From Gonocerus acuteangulatus (Eukaryota; Arthropoda; Insecta; Hemiptera; Coreidae): a stretch of DNA of 64,000 nt. A model generated the notes under the pieces. That model had not been told where the DNA came from and did not search any database. It saw only the letters and a program-made list of their open reading frames with translations. A program made the position numbers and the translations under genes. Within the stretch, counting starts at the first letter, position 1, and the number at the start of each line of letters is the position of its first letter. Of this stretch, positions 53,728-64,000 are shown in pieces. The DNA is taken from assembly GCA_946811695.1 (NCBI GenBank), contig OX328132.1, positions 52,537,859 through 52,601,858 on the forward strand, given 5' to 3'.

Positions 53728-55240
53728 CACCACCCCAGAAAATCCCCTGGTTATGACATTATCACAGCCCTCATCCTAAAAAACCTACCCCAGAAAGCCA
53801 TAATCTTCCTTACCTACATCTTTAATTCAATCCTAAGAGCTACTCACTTTCCCAATCCATGGAAACACTCCATAATAATTCTTACCCCCAAACCCCATAA
53901 AGCCCCAAAAACTCCATCCTCCTACCGTCCTATCAGCTTACTCCCAACCATGTCCAAATTATTTGAAAAACTTTTTCTAAAGAGAATCCTTCCCATCGTT
54001 ACATCCTCCAATTCTATTCCTGACCACCAGTTCGGTTTCCGCTTCCGTCACTCCACTATCCAACAATGCTTCAGCGTTGTCGACACAATATCCTACGCGC
54101 TCGAATGTAAAAACTACTGCACGAGTGCCTTCCTCGACGTCGCCCAAGCGTTCGATCGGGTTTGGCACCCGGGGTTGTTGTACAAAGTAAAGCGTATTTT
54201 ACCTCACACGTATTACCTCATCCTCCAATCCTACCTCTCGCGTCGTTCCTTTCAAGCAAGGTCTGGTACTACCTTGCCCTCCTCCCGACCCATATCCTGA
54301 GGCGTCCCACAAGGCAGCATCCTAGGTCTTGTCCTTTACCTCCTATATGCGGCAGATATCCCTAACCACCCATCTACACATATAACAACCTACGCCGATG
54401 ATACAGCCATTTTTTCCTCTTTCCCCGATCCCTCTACAGCTTATCAGCAATTACAGGAGCACCTTGAGTCTGTCGAGAAATGGTGCACCTTGTGGAAAAT
54501 CACAGTGAATCCTGAAAAATGCTGTCACGTAACATTTACTCTTAATAAGCGCACTTGCCCTCCAGTCTTCATATGCAACAGTCAACTTCCTGAATCTAAT
54601 GAGGTGCGTTACCTGGGACTTCTACTAGACAGCTGACTCACATGGAACCCACACACACGACAAACAAGACGAGAGCTGAACAGGAGATTTGAACTCTTAA
54701 GACGACTACTTGGACCTACTTCAAAGCTTACGACGCACAACAAACTCACTATATACAAAACTATAATCAGACCTATCTGGACTTACGGACTTGAATTATG
54801 GGGAACAGCAAAACACTCAAACATACAACGAATACAAGCATTCCAATCCAAAGTCCTTCGAAGAATAGTTAATGCTCCCTTTTATGTTTCCAACAAAACC
54901 CTACACAACGACCTAAATATCTCCTTCGTAAAAGACCTCGCAACATACAGATTCCTAACGTTTCATTCCAAATTGTCACCCCACCCAAATCCTATAGGTC
55001 ATTCCCTATCCACTCGGGCCCATCCTAAAGACCTTCCCAGGAGGCTTAAGAGACTTTGGCCCCGTGACCAGCTACCCTAGCAGCGGTTTAAAACAGTGAA
55101 AACATAAATGTTAGCATATATTAGGAAGTGCCAATAATGATTGGCTCCTTCCATATACTATTCACTGAGATGTACGCAAGACGATCACAATTAATTATTG
55201 TACTATATAAATTGTACAGATTTTAAATAAACATTTATTA
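53728..55240 (+). mobile_element. Jockey-clade LINE, 5'-truncated, in a (TA)n tract
   Basis: Starts inside the RT domain and runs through the ORF2 end (TAG at 55078-55080) and a 160-bp 3' UTR with AATAAA (55227) to the (TA)n that resumes at 55244. No endonuclease domain or 5' region is present. The (TA)n on both sides belongs to the host family A copy, so the insertion site was the microsatellite itself. Confidence 0.9.
53740..55080 (+). pseudogene. Jockey reverse transcriptase (ORF2 C-terminal part)
   Basis: About 445 codons in one frame. Motifs in order: [67 protein letters not shown] (first catalytic Asp), GVPQGSILG, TYADDTAIF (54388-54414, catalytic Asp pair), VRYLGLLLDS, PIWTYGLELWGTA and NAPFYVSNKTLHNDL. 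These are standard Jockey-clade sequence blocks. Two in-frame TGA codons interrupt it, at 54298 (before GVPQ) and 54634 (before LTW). There is no frameshift. Composition is richer in C than the surroundings. Confidence 0.93.
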
Positions 55241-55242
55241 AA

Positions 55243-55243
<1 letters not shown>

Positions 55244-55306
<63 letters not shown>
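55244..55306. repeat. (TA)n microsatellite, 3' flank of Jockey insertion
   Basis: About 31 TA units. Confidence 0.95.
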
Positions 55307-55311
<5 letters not shown>

Positions 55312-55430
55312 CAAATTTGAACCACCGTAACGCAACATTTTCTAGTCAGCACTTCCGGATTGTTTCATGAGATCAACCTTATAAGCGGGGTTCCTGCCTA
55401 TGAAGGGAGGGAAGAACCGCGCGAAAAGCG
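55312..55430 (+). repeat. Family A right end (completes 52860-53610)
   Basis: CAAATTTGAACCACCGTAACG, TTTTCTAGTCAGCACTTCCGG and a degraded hairpin at 55389-55418 ending in CCGCGCG. Confidence 0.8.
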
Positions 55431-55532
55431 TAAAATAAAAGAATTTTAGGTATATAAACAGGTTATTTAACTCAAAAAATAAATCCAGCTTTTGTGGGAG
55501 ATATTTTGAAAGCCTCGCAATTGAAGAGAAAA

Positions 55533-56502
55533 ACAAAAGTCTGACTCGCAGGAACTGCGTCGTCTTAGCGCGGTTCCGTTCATATCCCTAGTGTCATTAG
55601 CTAAGTAGTAGATGCAGTTATAGGTAGTTTTTGATCTTTCGTTAAAACTTTAAAATGAATCTCAAAGAGAAGGAAGATTTAAGGCTCCAAAACAGGAAAC
55701 AGGATAGTATTCTAAGCGGAAATGACCCCCTACCTCTCAAGTTTTCCCAAGGGAAACACTATTACCAATACGTTTCTCATTTTCATACCTTATTTTATTA
55801 AAATATTAATTTTACTATTAAATGCGATTAAAAAAAAACAATTAAAACGTTTGGTAAGTGACAAAACCCTGCTGAAAAAAAACAAAACTAACAATTTTGA
55901 AGTTTGAAGCATCTATTTCTCGGACTGACATCGCCCCATCAAAAATAACGTCTGGACCTTTTTTGTAGGGAATTTAGTGAGCTTTCGAATGACCACCTTC
56001 CACTTACCACGATTTCTCCCCGTTTTCGAGATACGTTTGAAGATATACGAAAATCCCAAAACCTTTCAAGTCTGTTAATGAAATATTTTATTTCTAGTAT
56101 TTCTTTAACTCCAAACGGAACCAAAATGTATCTGCCTTAGTTTAGATTAATATCAAACGTCTGGACCAAGTTTCGGCTAAATTAATCGTTTCTGGGTACC
56201 CAAACTGAAAATTACTTTGGAAAACGAGGTGTTTTAATGTTTCTCAAAACGGGTACAGATATCGCTTTAAAATGGTTTTATTCGTTGTTCTACGTTAAGA
56301 AACCTATAAAACGAATACCTGCAAGCATATGAACTCGAAAACGTGAGCGCTACGATTTTTTTCGCGCGAATTTCGCTCCAAAAACCATCTTCCGGTTAAC
56401 GGATTCTGCTGGTTTACGAATTTGACCTGAAATTAAGAAAAATATTTTTGCACCAAATTTCATCAAAATCGGACCATTTTTGAGACGTCAGGAGCGCGAA
56501 CT
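55533..56502 (+). repeat. Family A unit 1 of a head-to-tail pair
   Basis: Starts with the terminal block (GTCTGACTCGCAGGAACTGC to CCCTAGTG) and runs through all core landmarks to ATCAAAATCGGACCATTTTTG and AGGAGCGCG. The next terminal block follows at once, giving a unit of about 970 bp. Confidence 0.8.
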
Positions 56503-56879
56503 GCGTCATCTTAGCGCAGTTCCGCTTATATCTCTAGTGCCATAAGTAAAGGAATAAATACAGTTATTGGTAGGTTTTGATGTACCGTTAAGAATATAAA
56601 ATAAAATCTCAAACAGGATGTTTACGGCGCAACAACGATCACCCTGCGAAGACACTAAGTTTCTCATTTTCTTATCTCCTTTTACGAAAAGACTAATTTT
56701 ACTGATAATTTCAATTTAAAACAATCAATTAAAAAGTGAGATAAACAAACCGACCCCCCCCCCCCTACAAAATAACAAAACAAACGCTTTCGAAGATTTA
56801 AGCCCTCATTTCTCCGATTGACATCACCCCATCGAAACTGTATTTAGAACCATTTTTGTAGAGATATTTTGTAGCGAAC

Positions 56880-56881
<2 letters not shown>
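56503..56881 (+). repeat. Family A unit 2, internally shortened
   Basis: AACTGCGTCATC, then TTAGCGCAGTTCCG, then the left half of the core. It jumps from TTTTTGTAGAG to GCGAACAGATATAT and (TA)n. Confidence 0.75.

Positions 56882-56945
<64 letters not shown>
56882..56945. repeat. (TA)n microsatellite
   Basis: About 32 TA units; start of the insertion-rich TA region. Confidence 0.95.
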
Positions 56946-56946
<1 letters not shown>

Positions 56947-56947
<1 letters not shown>

Positions 56948-57353
56948 TTGCCATACGTCCCGGTATTTGTCTCTTGTCCTAGCGTCCCGCCCGGGTTTAT
57001 CAATGTCCCGGAAACGGCTGTAAGATGTATAAAGTAATGGATTTAGTTTTTAAGAATCATTTATGAATTGTTTACTTTTCTGCAGTGCCAAAGAAATGAA
57101 AACGATTCTAACTTTAATCAGAGATCAAACGCAAGAACTAGCAAACATAAGTAGCAAAATTTCCTTTTTTATTTTAACAAAGTGGGGAGACTAACAATTT
57201 AGAGCTCCAGATCCCCCACTCCTGTTACTCGCGCTTAATGAAAAGGCTTAAAACTCACCATTATGCTTCTAATTTTTACCATTTTTATCCACCCTTCTCT
57301 ATGCCCTTCTCATATTAATGTGTCCCGAGTTCACTCACCAAAAATATGGCAAG

Positions 57354-57355
<2 letters not shown>
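56947..57355. mobile_element. ~410-bp TIR element between TA tracts
   Basis: GCTTGCCATA at the left and TATGGCAAGC at the right, each directly against (TA)n. Inside the left end are CGTCCCGG, GTCCCGCCCGGG and GTCCCGG repeats. No coding frame. Probably a MITE (hAT- or mariner-like). Confidence 0.55.

Positions 57356-57420
<65 letters not shown>
57356..57420. repeat. (TA)n microsatellite
   Basis: About 32 TA units. Confidence 0.95.
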
Positions 57421-57423
<3 letters not shown>

Positions 57424-58703
57424 GTAAGGTCCAAAAGTTTCCGGCCTGGGATAGAAGGAAAGGTGAAAGAAAAAAAACTGGTTTTACTGTTTTTCAATAT
57501 ATTCTCCTCTAAGTTCAACACACTTAATACAACGCTTTGACAACATTTCTATACCATGAAAAAAATAATTTTCTTCTTCGTTAAAAAAATGTTCTTCCAT
57601 TGCTGCTTGGAGCTCTTCGGCGGTGTTAAATCGCCTTCCACGAAGGTCAGATTTTAACTTCGAGAAAAGGTAGAAATCGCTAGGGGCCAAGGCTGGTCTG
57701 TAGGGTGGATGAGAGATTTCTTGGAATCCACAGTCCTTCACAGCGGCCTTGGAAATCGATGCTGTGTGGACAGAGGCATTGTCGTGAAGGAGGCGGACAC
57801 CTCTGCTTAACTTCCCTCGCCTCTTCTCTTTAATGGCATCTCGTAACCGGTGAAGTAGGGCTGCATAATACTCACCATTCATTGTGGTATTTCTTTCTTT
57901 AAAATCTATCAGTAGTATTTCTTTACAGTCCCAAAAAATTGTGGCCATTACCTTTTTTGTTGACTGCGTGACTTTTGCCTTTAAAGGAGGCGCTTCTCCT
58001 GGTCTTCTCAATTCCATGGACTCTCTTTTGCTGAGTGGGTCATAATATAGAACCATTGTCTCATCCCCAGTTACAATTGAGTCCAAAAAATTCCTTGGGT
58101 CGGCATTATACTCGCGTAAAAATTCATTGCATCATTGAACTCGTTCCTGTTTTTGAGCAGCCGAAAGAATTTTTGGAACCCATCTTGGACTAACCTTGTT
58201 CATATGCAAATGTTCTTTGATGATCCTCAAAACACTTGTTTTTGAAAGCCCTAACCTCGCTGCTATTTCCTAGGTTTTTAGTCGCCGGTCAGACAGCAAT
58301 TCAGGTTCCACAAGTTGGATTGTTTCAGAAGTGACAGCTTCCAATGGGCGACCGGGACGGGGGTCATCTTCTAGACTTTCTCTCCCTAACTTAAATAATT
58401 TTGCCCATTCTTTCACTGTGGAATACGAGGGGGAGGACTGCCCGTATACACAACCCAAGCGCTCTTTAATTTGCGCAGGAGTAAGACCCTCTTTACAAAA
58501 GAATTTAATTACCGCACGGTACTCGAGTTTGAACATTGTAAAAATGGGGAGTTTCCTTCAAGGCTGGACACTGACCGACAAGACTGAGGAAGTGTGGGCG
58601 ATGGTTATGGAGTGAGCAGGCATGGACCTGCATAGGCGTGCAGGTCCCGGCACGTTTGAAGGAGGGGAAGCAGGACAGGCCGGAAACTTATGGACCTTAC
58701 TAC

Positions 58704-58707
<4 letters not shown>
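57421..58707 (-). mobile_element. Full-length mariner element
   Basis: Terminal inverted repeats GGTAAGGTCCAAAAGTTTCC (left) and, on minus, AGTAAGGTCCATAAGTTTCC (right) each continue GGCCTG. (TA)n lies on both sides, consistent with the TA target of mariner. About 1.29 kb, the normal size, with a single transposase gene. Confidence 0.92.
57484..58536 (-). pseudogene. Mariner transposase (DD34D), two nonsense codons
   Basis: 351 codons in one frame from ATG 58536 to a stop at 57484. N-terminal helix-turn-helix region: LTPAQIKERL, then SYSTVKEWAKLFKLGRESLE, and DDPRPGRP. Catalytic residues are D158 in VTGDET, D252 in LLHDNASVH and D287 in LAPSDFYLF. The last pair is separated by 34 residues, the mariner signature (DD34D). 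It would cut and paste the element at TA. Two internal stops occur: TAG at 58272-58270 (after RRLKT) and TGA at 58134-58132 (after ERVQ). Both fit C-to-T decay. No frameshift, so inactivation seems recent. Confidence 0.95.
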
Positions 58708-58748
<41 letters not shown>

Positions 58749-58774
58749 TAAAAAATCAAAGGTACAACACCTTC

Positions 58775-58812
<38 letters not shown>
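58708..58812. repeat. (TA)n tracts around a solo pogo-like end
   Basis: Two TA tracts flank 58745-58778, which reads ATCAAAGGTACAACACC then TTCCCCT. That is one terminal repeat of the pogo-like element at 58818, left behind alone. Confidence 0.85.
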
Positions 58813-58817
<5 letters not shown>

Positions 58818-58819
<2 letters not shown>

Positions 58820-60062
58820 GGAAGGTGTTGTACCTTTGACCACTATGCAAAATTGAATTTTTTTTAGCTTTAATATTAAGGCTAAATTAATTTTTTTTAT
58901 TTCATTGTGATTACAATTCTATTACTTATCATATTTAATTTTTTCATGGTTCTAGCTTTACATTTAATATTTTTTATTCATTTTTTAAAAAATAATCGTA
59001 AAGTGGTCAAAGGTACAACATGTAGTTGTAGCTTTGACCATGGGGTGTTGTACCTCTGACCATGTAAAAACAACACAGCTGTGCAGAGAAAAAATTGTAT
59101 TCAGTAATATTGTAATTAATTACAAGTTTAATAAACACAGGACAAGGATTTAAGAATAATAAAAAAGCTATTATTGATATTATGTTATCCTTAATATGCT
59201 AAAAAATTCAGTCAATTCGATAAACGTTTTAACTTTCGAGCAGATCCACTAGCAATAGTAGGGTATGGAAGTTTAGCCGCAATGTCTTCAACATCAATGT
59301 CATACAAATTTTCATCTTCTCTCGTAAACTTGTCACTTAAAGTTTGTTTTTTCAAATATTGGATCTTAAACATTGGACATTTACGAGGTTTCCCTTTAGG
59401 CCAGCCCCTATTTGACATTTTCCTTGCCTGCACTTTTCGATGATGTCTGACAACTTCAAGTGGAACGATAGGGGGCGATAGGTTTGAACTGCTACACTCA
59501 GGATTGATAAAGTCAGTTTGAACATATTTCATTCATTATTTTTTAAATTCTTTGAACAATTGGAGCAACCAATATCAATTATTTTTAATAAAATTGTAGC
59601 AAAAGAACATAAAAGTTGAATTTTAAAAACATTACTCAGGTGTGTTGTACCTTTGACCAGGTCAAAGGTACAACAACTAGTCGTGGTCAGAGGTACAACG
59701 CCCTGGTAGTGCAAATTAAAAAGCATGCTAAAATTTTTGGGTTAAGATAAATCAATTTCAAAAGCTACGTCATGTTTCTTATTGTAATAGCTACTTTGTC
59801 AAATGATTTCCATCTAAAAAGACATAATACAAAAAATATTATGAGGTAAAACGTCATCCATAAATAACTTACATTTTTATGATAGAAATGGATAAGTATT
59901 TTTTGCAAGAATCCTCTTTGACTTGAATAATCCAAAGTAGGTACACAAGCCCTCTAGTGAAGGAGCTAAACACTAATTACACCAACATTTATCAAATGTT
60001 GCTACATGCCGCCACAGCCTCGGTGGTCAAAGGTACATTATGGTCAGAGGTACAACACCTTC

Positions 60063-60065
<3 letters not shown>
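58818..60065 (-). mobile_element. 1.25-kb pogo-like element with repeated subterminal motif
   Basis: Ends GGGGAAGGTGTTGTACC (left) and GGTACAACACCTTCCCC (right), each flanked by TA. The motif TTGTACCT(T/C)TGACCA occurs about nine times in both orientations (near 58753, 58827, 59004, 59046, 59645, 59661, 59684, 60026, 60041). These are likely transposase-binding sites. Only a C-terminal protein fragment remains. Confidence 0.75.
59212..59532 (-). pseudogene. Pogo-type transposase C-terminal fragment
   Basis: 106 codons. VIPLEVVRHH-like text, then KVQARKMSNRGWPKGKPRKCP, resembles the basic P..R..P..KGK..(R/K)I segment after the DDE domain in pogo/Tigger/jerky-type transposases. The catalytic core is missing. 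It could be expressed as a small basic protein, but nothing shows that. Assignment by motif style. Confidence 0.45.

Positions 60066-60066
<1 letters not shown>

Positions 60067-60112
<46 letters not shown>
60067..60112. repeat. (TA)n microsatellite
   Basis: About 23 TA units between the pogo-like element and the SINE. Confidence 0.95.
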
Positions 60113-60114
<2 letters not shown>

Positions 60115-60449
60115 GGGCGAGGTTAGCTCAGTGGTAGAGCACTGGACTAATAAGCTGGAGGCCTGAGTTCAAATCCCGAGCAAGCACTAAAGATTTTTTC
60201 TTCTAGTGTCTTCGTTCATGGGTTGAATTCGGCCTCCCTGACCGTCCCTAGGCCGACCCAGCCTTTAATTAATTTAATAATGGGTACCTTGGGTGCTAAT
60301 GACTCTAGCAGTCGAAGCGGCCAAGGGGAAAATCATGCGGCCGGAGCATAGTACTGACCATACTGTCTCCCTAGTGTGCCGTATGGTCATGAATCAGATA
60401 CCTCTATAGTATCTGCCCCTCAGGGCCCTCGTGGCCTGTTACGGGACTG

Positions 60450-60455
<6 letters not shown>
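60113..60455 (+). mobile_element. Full-length tRNA-derived SINE (family S2)
   Basis: The tRNA-like head (60113-60186) has A box TTAGCTCAGTGG and B box GAGTTCAAATCCC, with CTAATAA as anticodon loop (AAT, isoleucine-like). The body contains core GGTGCTAATGACTCTAGCAG and ends GGCCTGTTACGGGACTGAT. Both sides are (TA)n. A truncated inverted copy is at 42479. The acceptor and anticodon stems do not pair well, so it is not a functional tRNA gene. Confidence 0.88.

Positions 60456-60535
<80 letters not shown>
60453..60535. repeat. (TA)n microsatellite
   Basis: About 40 TA units with one CA step. Confidence 0.95.
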
Positions 60536-60536
<1 letters not shown>

Positions 60537-60749
60537 AATTGTAACGTCTCCCTTCAGTGTTAAAAAAATAGCCTACGCCGCCTGAAAATTCAGCCTCGGC
60601 GCGCATGTCTAATGTACATATTTTACATTTTATTTTACATGAACATCCGTTCCCTAGTAATAACACTAATTGTTATATAAAAATACAGCTTTATGGAGAA
60701 TTATTATTATGAACGATTCCTGCCTAAGGTGATGCGAGTTCGTGGCCCA

Positions 60750-61005
60750 TCGGGGGCCCATATAAGGGGGGAGGGCTGAGGGGGCTGCAGCCCCCCCCCC
60801 TCCCGAAATTTTGTTTTGGTGAGAACATTTCATCTAAGAAAAGCCTATAACAACGAAAAATGTCTTCAACATTTACCCTGGTCTACTAGATGTCAAGAGG
60901 ACCTTAAAACTCACCATTTTACACCAAAATATTAAAAATATTCCCTACACCCAAAATGCCTAGGTGCGCCCAGCCTCTGTCCCCTATATTATTTTCTATA
61001 TACGT
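60750..61005 (+). mobile_element. GC-run MITE
   Basis: CCCATATAAGGGGGGAGGG, GCTGCAGCCCCCCC and CCCGAAATTTTG at the left, TTTTCTATATACG at the right. Termini partly decayed. Confidence 0.65.
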
Positions 61006-61084
61006 TAGTGTCGTGTCCGCCTTCAGTAGAGTAATTTTCATCTATCGGCCAGTTTAGCTAATTCCCTTCTCCACCATGGATGTT

Positions 61085-61165
61085 TAGGAAGGGTGGGAAC
61101 CTCCTAAGGGTCTAAGGCCTCTAATGGCCAACAAGTCGACGTGCCGTTAAAAAATAAAAACAAAG
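61085..61165 (+). mobile_element. SINE S1-like 3' end
   Basis: GGCCTCTAATGGCCAACAAG, then TCGACGTGCCGTTAAAAAAT, a diverged S1 core and tail. Confidence 0.5.
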
Positions 61166-61394
61166 AAATTATGACTGAACCTCAACAATCTCCACCATGG
61201 CATTCTCCACGGTCAATGATCTCTTCTAAATGAACTCTATCTCTTCGTTTCATACATTTTAGAAATAGAGAAATGTAACAATAAATTCGCCGAGGCAACC
61301 TTAGAAAAGATGCTGTATTAGCTTGCCCTCATGACTCCACCTTGACGGCGGCACGCTCTGCGTGAAGCAATAAAAATGAAGACGCTGATAATTG

Positions 61395-61690
61395 GTGCGT
61401 ATAATGAGAGGGCTCGAGAAGGGGCAGGGTAGAAGAGGGAAGCGGTAGAAGGGGTAGAGGGTAGAGAGGATGGAAGTAGGAAGGGGAGGGGGTAGAGGAG
61501 GAGGAAGTTCCGGCGAGAGGAGAGGGTAGATGAGGAGGGGAAGGAGTAGAAGACCAGCGGAGGGGGTAGAGTGGATGAGGAAGGGGTAGAAGGTGGCTGT
61601 AGGAGAAGGGTGGGGTAGAAGGTGGCTGGAGGAGGGGGAGGTGATAAGAAGGGGGATGGTATGATAGGGAGAGGGGTAGAAGAGCTAGAG
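61395..61690 (+). repeat. ~295-bp polypurine tract
   Basis: Almost pure G/A on the plus strand, built on GGGGTAGA and GAGGAAGG units. The complementary C/T strand gives the Ser/Pro-rich minus ORFs at 61318-61884 and 61329-61760, which I regard as low-complexity artefacts. Confidence 0.85.
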
Positions 61691-61962
61691 GGAGGATACG
61701 ATGTGGCGCATGTGTGAAGGCGTGGGTACTTGGCTTCAGCGGCGAGAGACTCAACGCCACACCACTCGCCAGCCTCGTCGAGGTAAGTCCTTCCCTCCCT
61801 CACCTCTCTCCTCTTCCTCGTCGTAGAATCCACAAACACTCCCAACTTACTATTTGCTTTTTTTATTTTTTTTTTTTTTGACAAACTAGTAAAAATTATT
61901 CCTAAAAAATTAATTAATTAAAAAAAAAATTCATTTTACTCAAATGAATTCTATTATAAAGT

Positions 61963-63469
<1,507 letters not shown>

Positions 63470-63470
63470 T

Positions 63471-63528
<58 letters not shown>
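63470..63528. repeat. (CA)n(TA)n microsatellite
   Basis: CA units followed by TA units. Confidence 0.95.
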
Positions 63529-63532
<4 letters not shown>

Positions 63533-63842
63533 CGCGAAAACAATAGTTGAGAGAGAACTGTCCACAAAGGAAGTGTGTTAATTTGTTTGCGATATTCAAT
63601 TGTTGGCTTGGATTTCATTTTGAAGATTCCACATTCAAAACATTATTTATGTAACGCAAACACCTTGTCTAAACTCACTATGAATAAATTCCAAATATGC
63701 GAGAAAGAAATATTGGCGTCTAGAGGAAATTCTGCCTGAAGGGAGTGCCGGGACTTAGGGGAAGAGAGAGGCACGTGTGGGGTCGTCGGCCCTGGACAGT
63801 GGGCCAGGACGCCAAATATTCTACAGAAGTCAAGATACAAAA

Positions 63843-64000
63843 AAACTACGTCATCTTAGCGCAATTTCGTTCATATTCTTAGTGCCATTAGTAATGGTAT
63901 AGAAGCAATTAATAGTAAAGTTTAATCTTTCGTAATTTTAATATAAATTAAAATTTGAAAGAGAAGGAACTTTAAGGCGCCACAACAGGAAACTGACAGT
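63843..64000 (+). repeat. Family A left end, continues off the window
   Basis: AACTACGTCATC, then TTAGCGCAATTTCG and CTTAGTGCCATTAG, followed by text homologous to 55590-55700 (AAGAGAAGGAA, TTAAGGC, CAGGAAAC). Confidence 0.8.

Noticed and set aside
55533..55591. Helitron 3' end (hairpin about 10 bases before CTAG)
   Set aside because: The arrangement fits superficially, but homology between copies continues past CTAG, so CTAG is not the element end. No Rep/helicase seen.
60113..60186. tRNA-Ile gene
   Set aside because: A and B boxes are good but stems pair poorly, and the sequence continues into a SINE body found elsewhere; called a SINE head.
61318..61884. 188-codon Ser/Pro-rich minus ORF
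   Set aside because: It is the complement of the polypurine tract. Low complexity alone explains the absence of stops, and no domain is visible.

Overview
This window is AT-rich animal nuclear DNA, not bacterial. Genes are split by GT-AG introns, and the DNA is full of (TA)n microsatellites, retroposons and DNA-transposon fragments. A Jockey-clade non-LTR element, mariner, Penelope-like elements and tRNA-derived SINEs together suggest an arthropod. This is inferred from content only, and the species is not identifiable here.

One host gene can be supported. It is the minus-strand orthologue of axonemal dynein intermediate chain 2 (DNAI2 family), with eight coding exons from 26520 down to 5301. 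They encode about 449 residues of the N-terminal and WD40 region. All splice phases close, and the remaining C-terminal part must lie left of position 1. The introns are large and packed with repeats.

Layout. 1-4590: a large inverted duplication of a repeat here called family A, carrying a duplicated MITE. 4728-4766: a hammerhead-ribozyme-like motif. 5301-26520: DNAI2. Its introns hold an I-type LINE RNase H fragment, a 44-bp minisatellite, a 1.2-kb TIR transposon, a Ty3/gypsy gag relic split by a MITE, a hAT MITE with a perfect 8-bp target duplication, a SINE, 142-bp tandem repeats and a 0.95-kb Penelope-type palindrome with two opposed hammerhead motifs. 26.5-39.5 kb: LINE relics, a densovirus-capsid-like relic, two Penelope-like GIY-YIG regions, a Merlin-like element and a 356-bp TIR element. 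39.5-52.4 kb: family A copies, a nested palindrome, SINE copies, another LINE and more hammerhead-bearing Penelope ends. 52.8-56.9 kb: family A copies, one split by a Jockey element that landed inside its (TA)n tract. 56.9-60.5 kb: a run of (TA)n tracts separated by a MITE, a mariner, a pogo-like element and a SINE. 60.5-64 kb: a MITE, a polypurine tract, microsatellites and the start of another family A copy.

The strongest unusual signal is a set of dispersed hammerhead-ribozyme motifs. Their helices differ in sequence but keep pairing (covariation between loci), and they sit in Penelope-like element ends. Other notable points are two SINE families sharing a central core, the serial insertion of unrelated elements into TA repeats, and a family A terminus built as a perfect hairpin. 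No CRISPR array, rRNA or convincing functional tRNA gene was seen.
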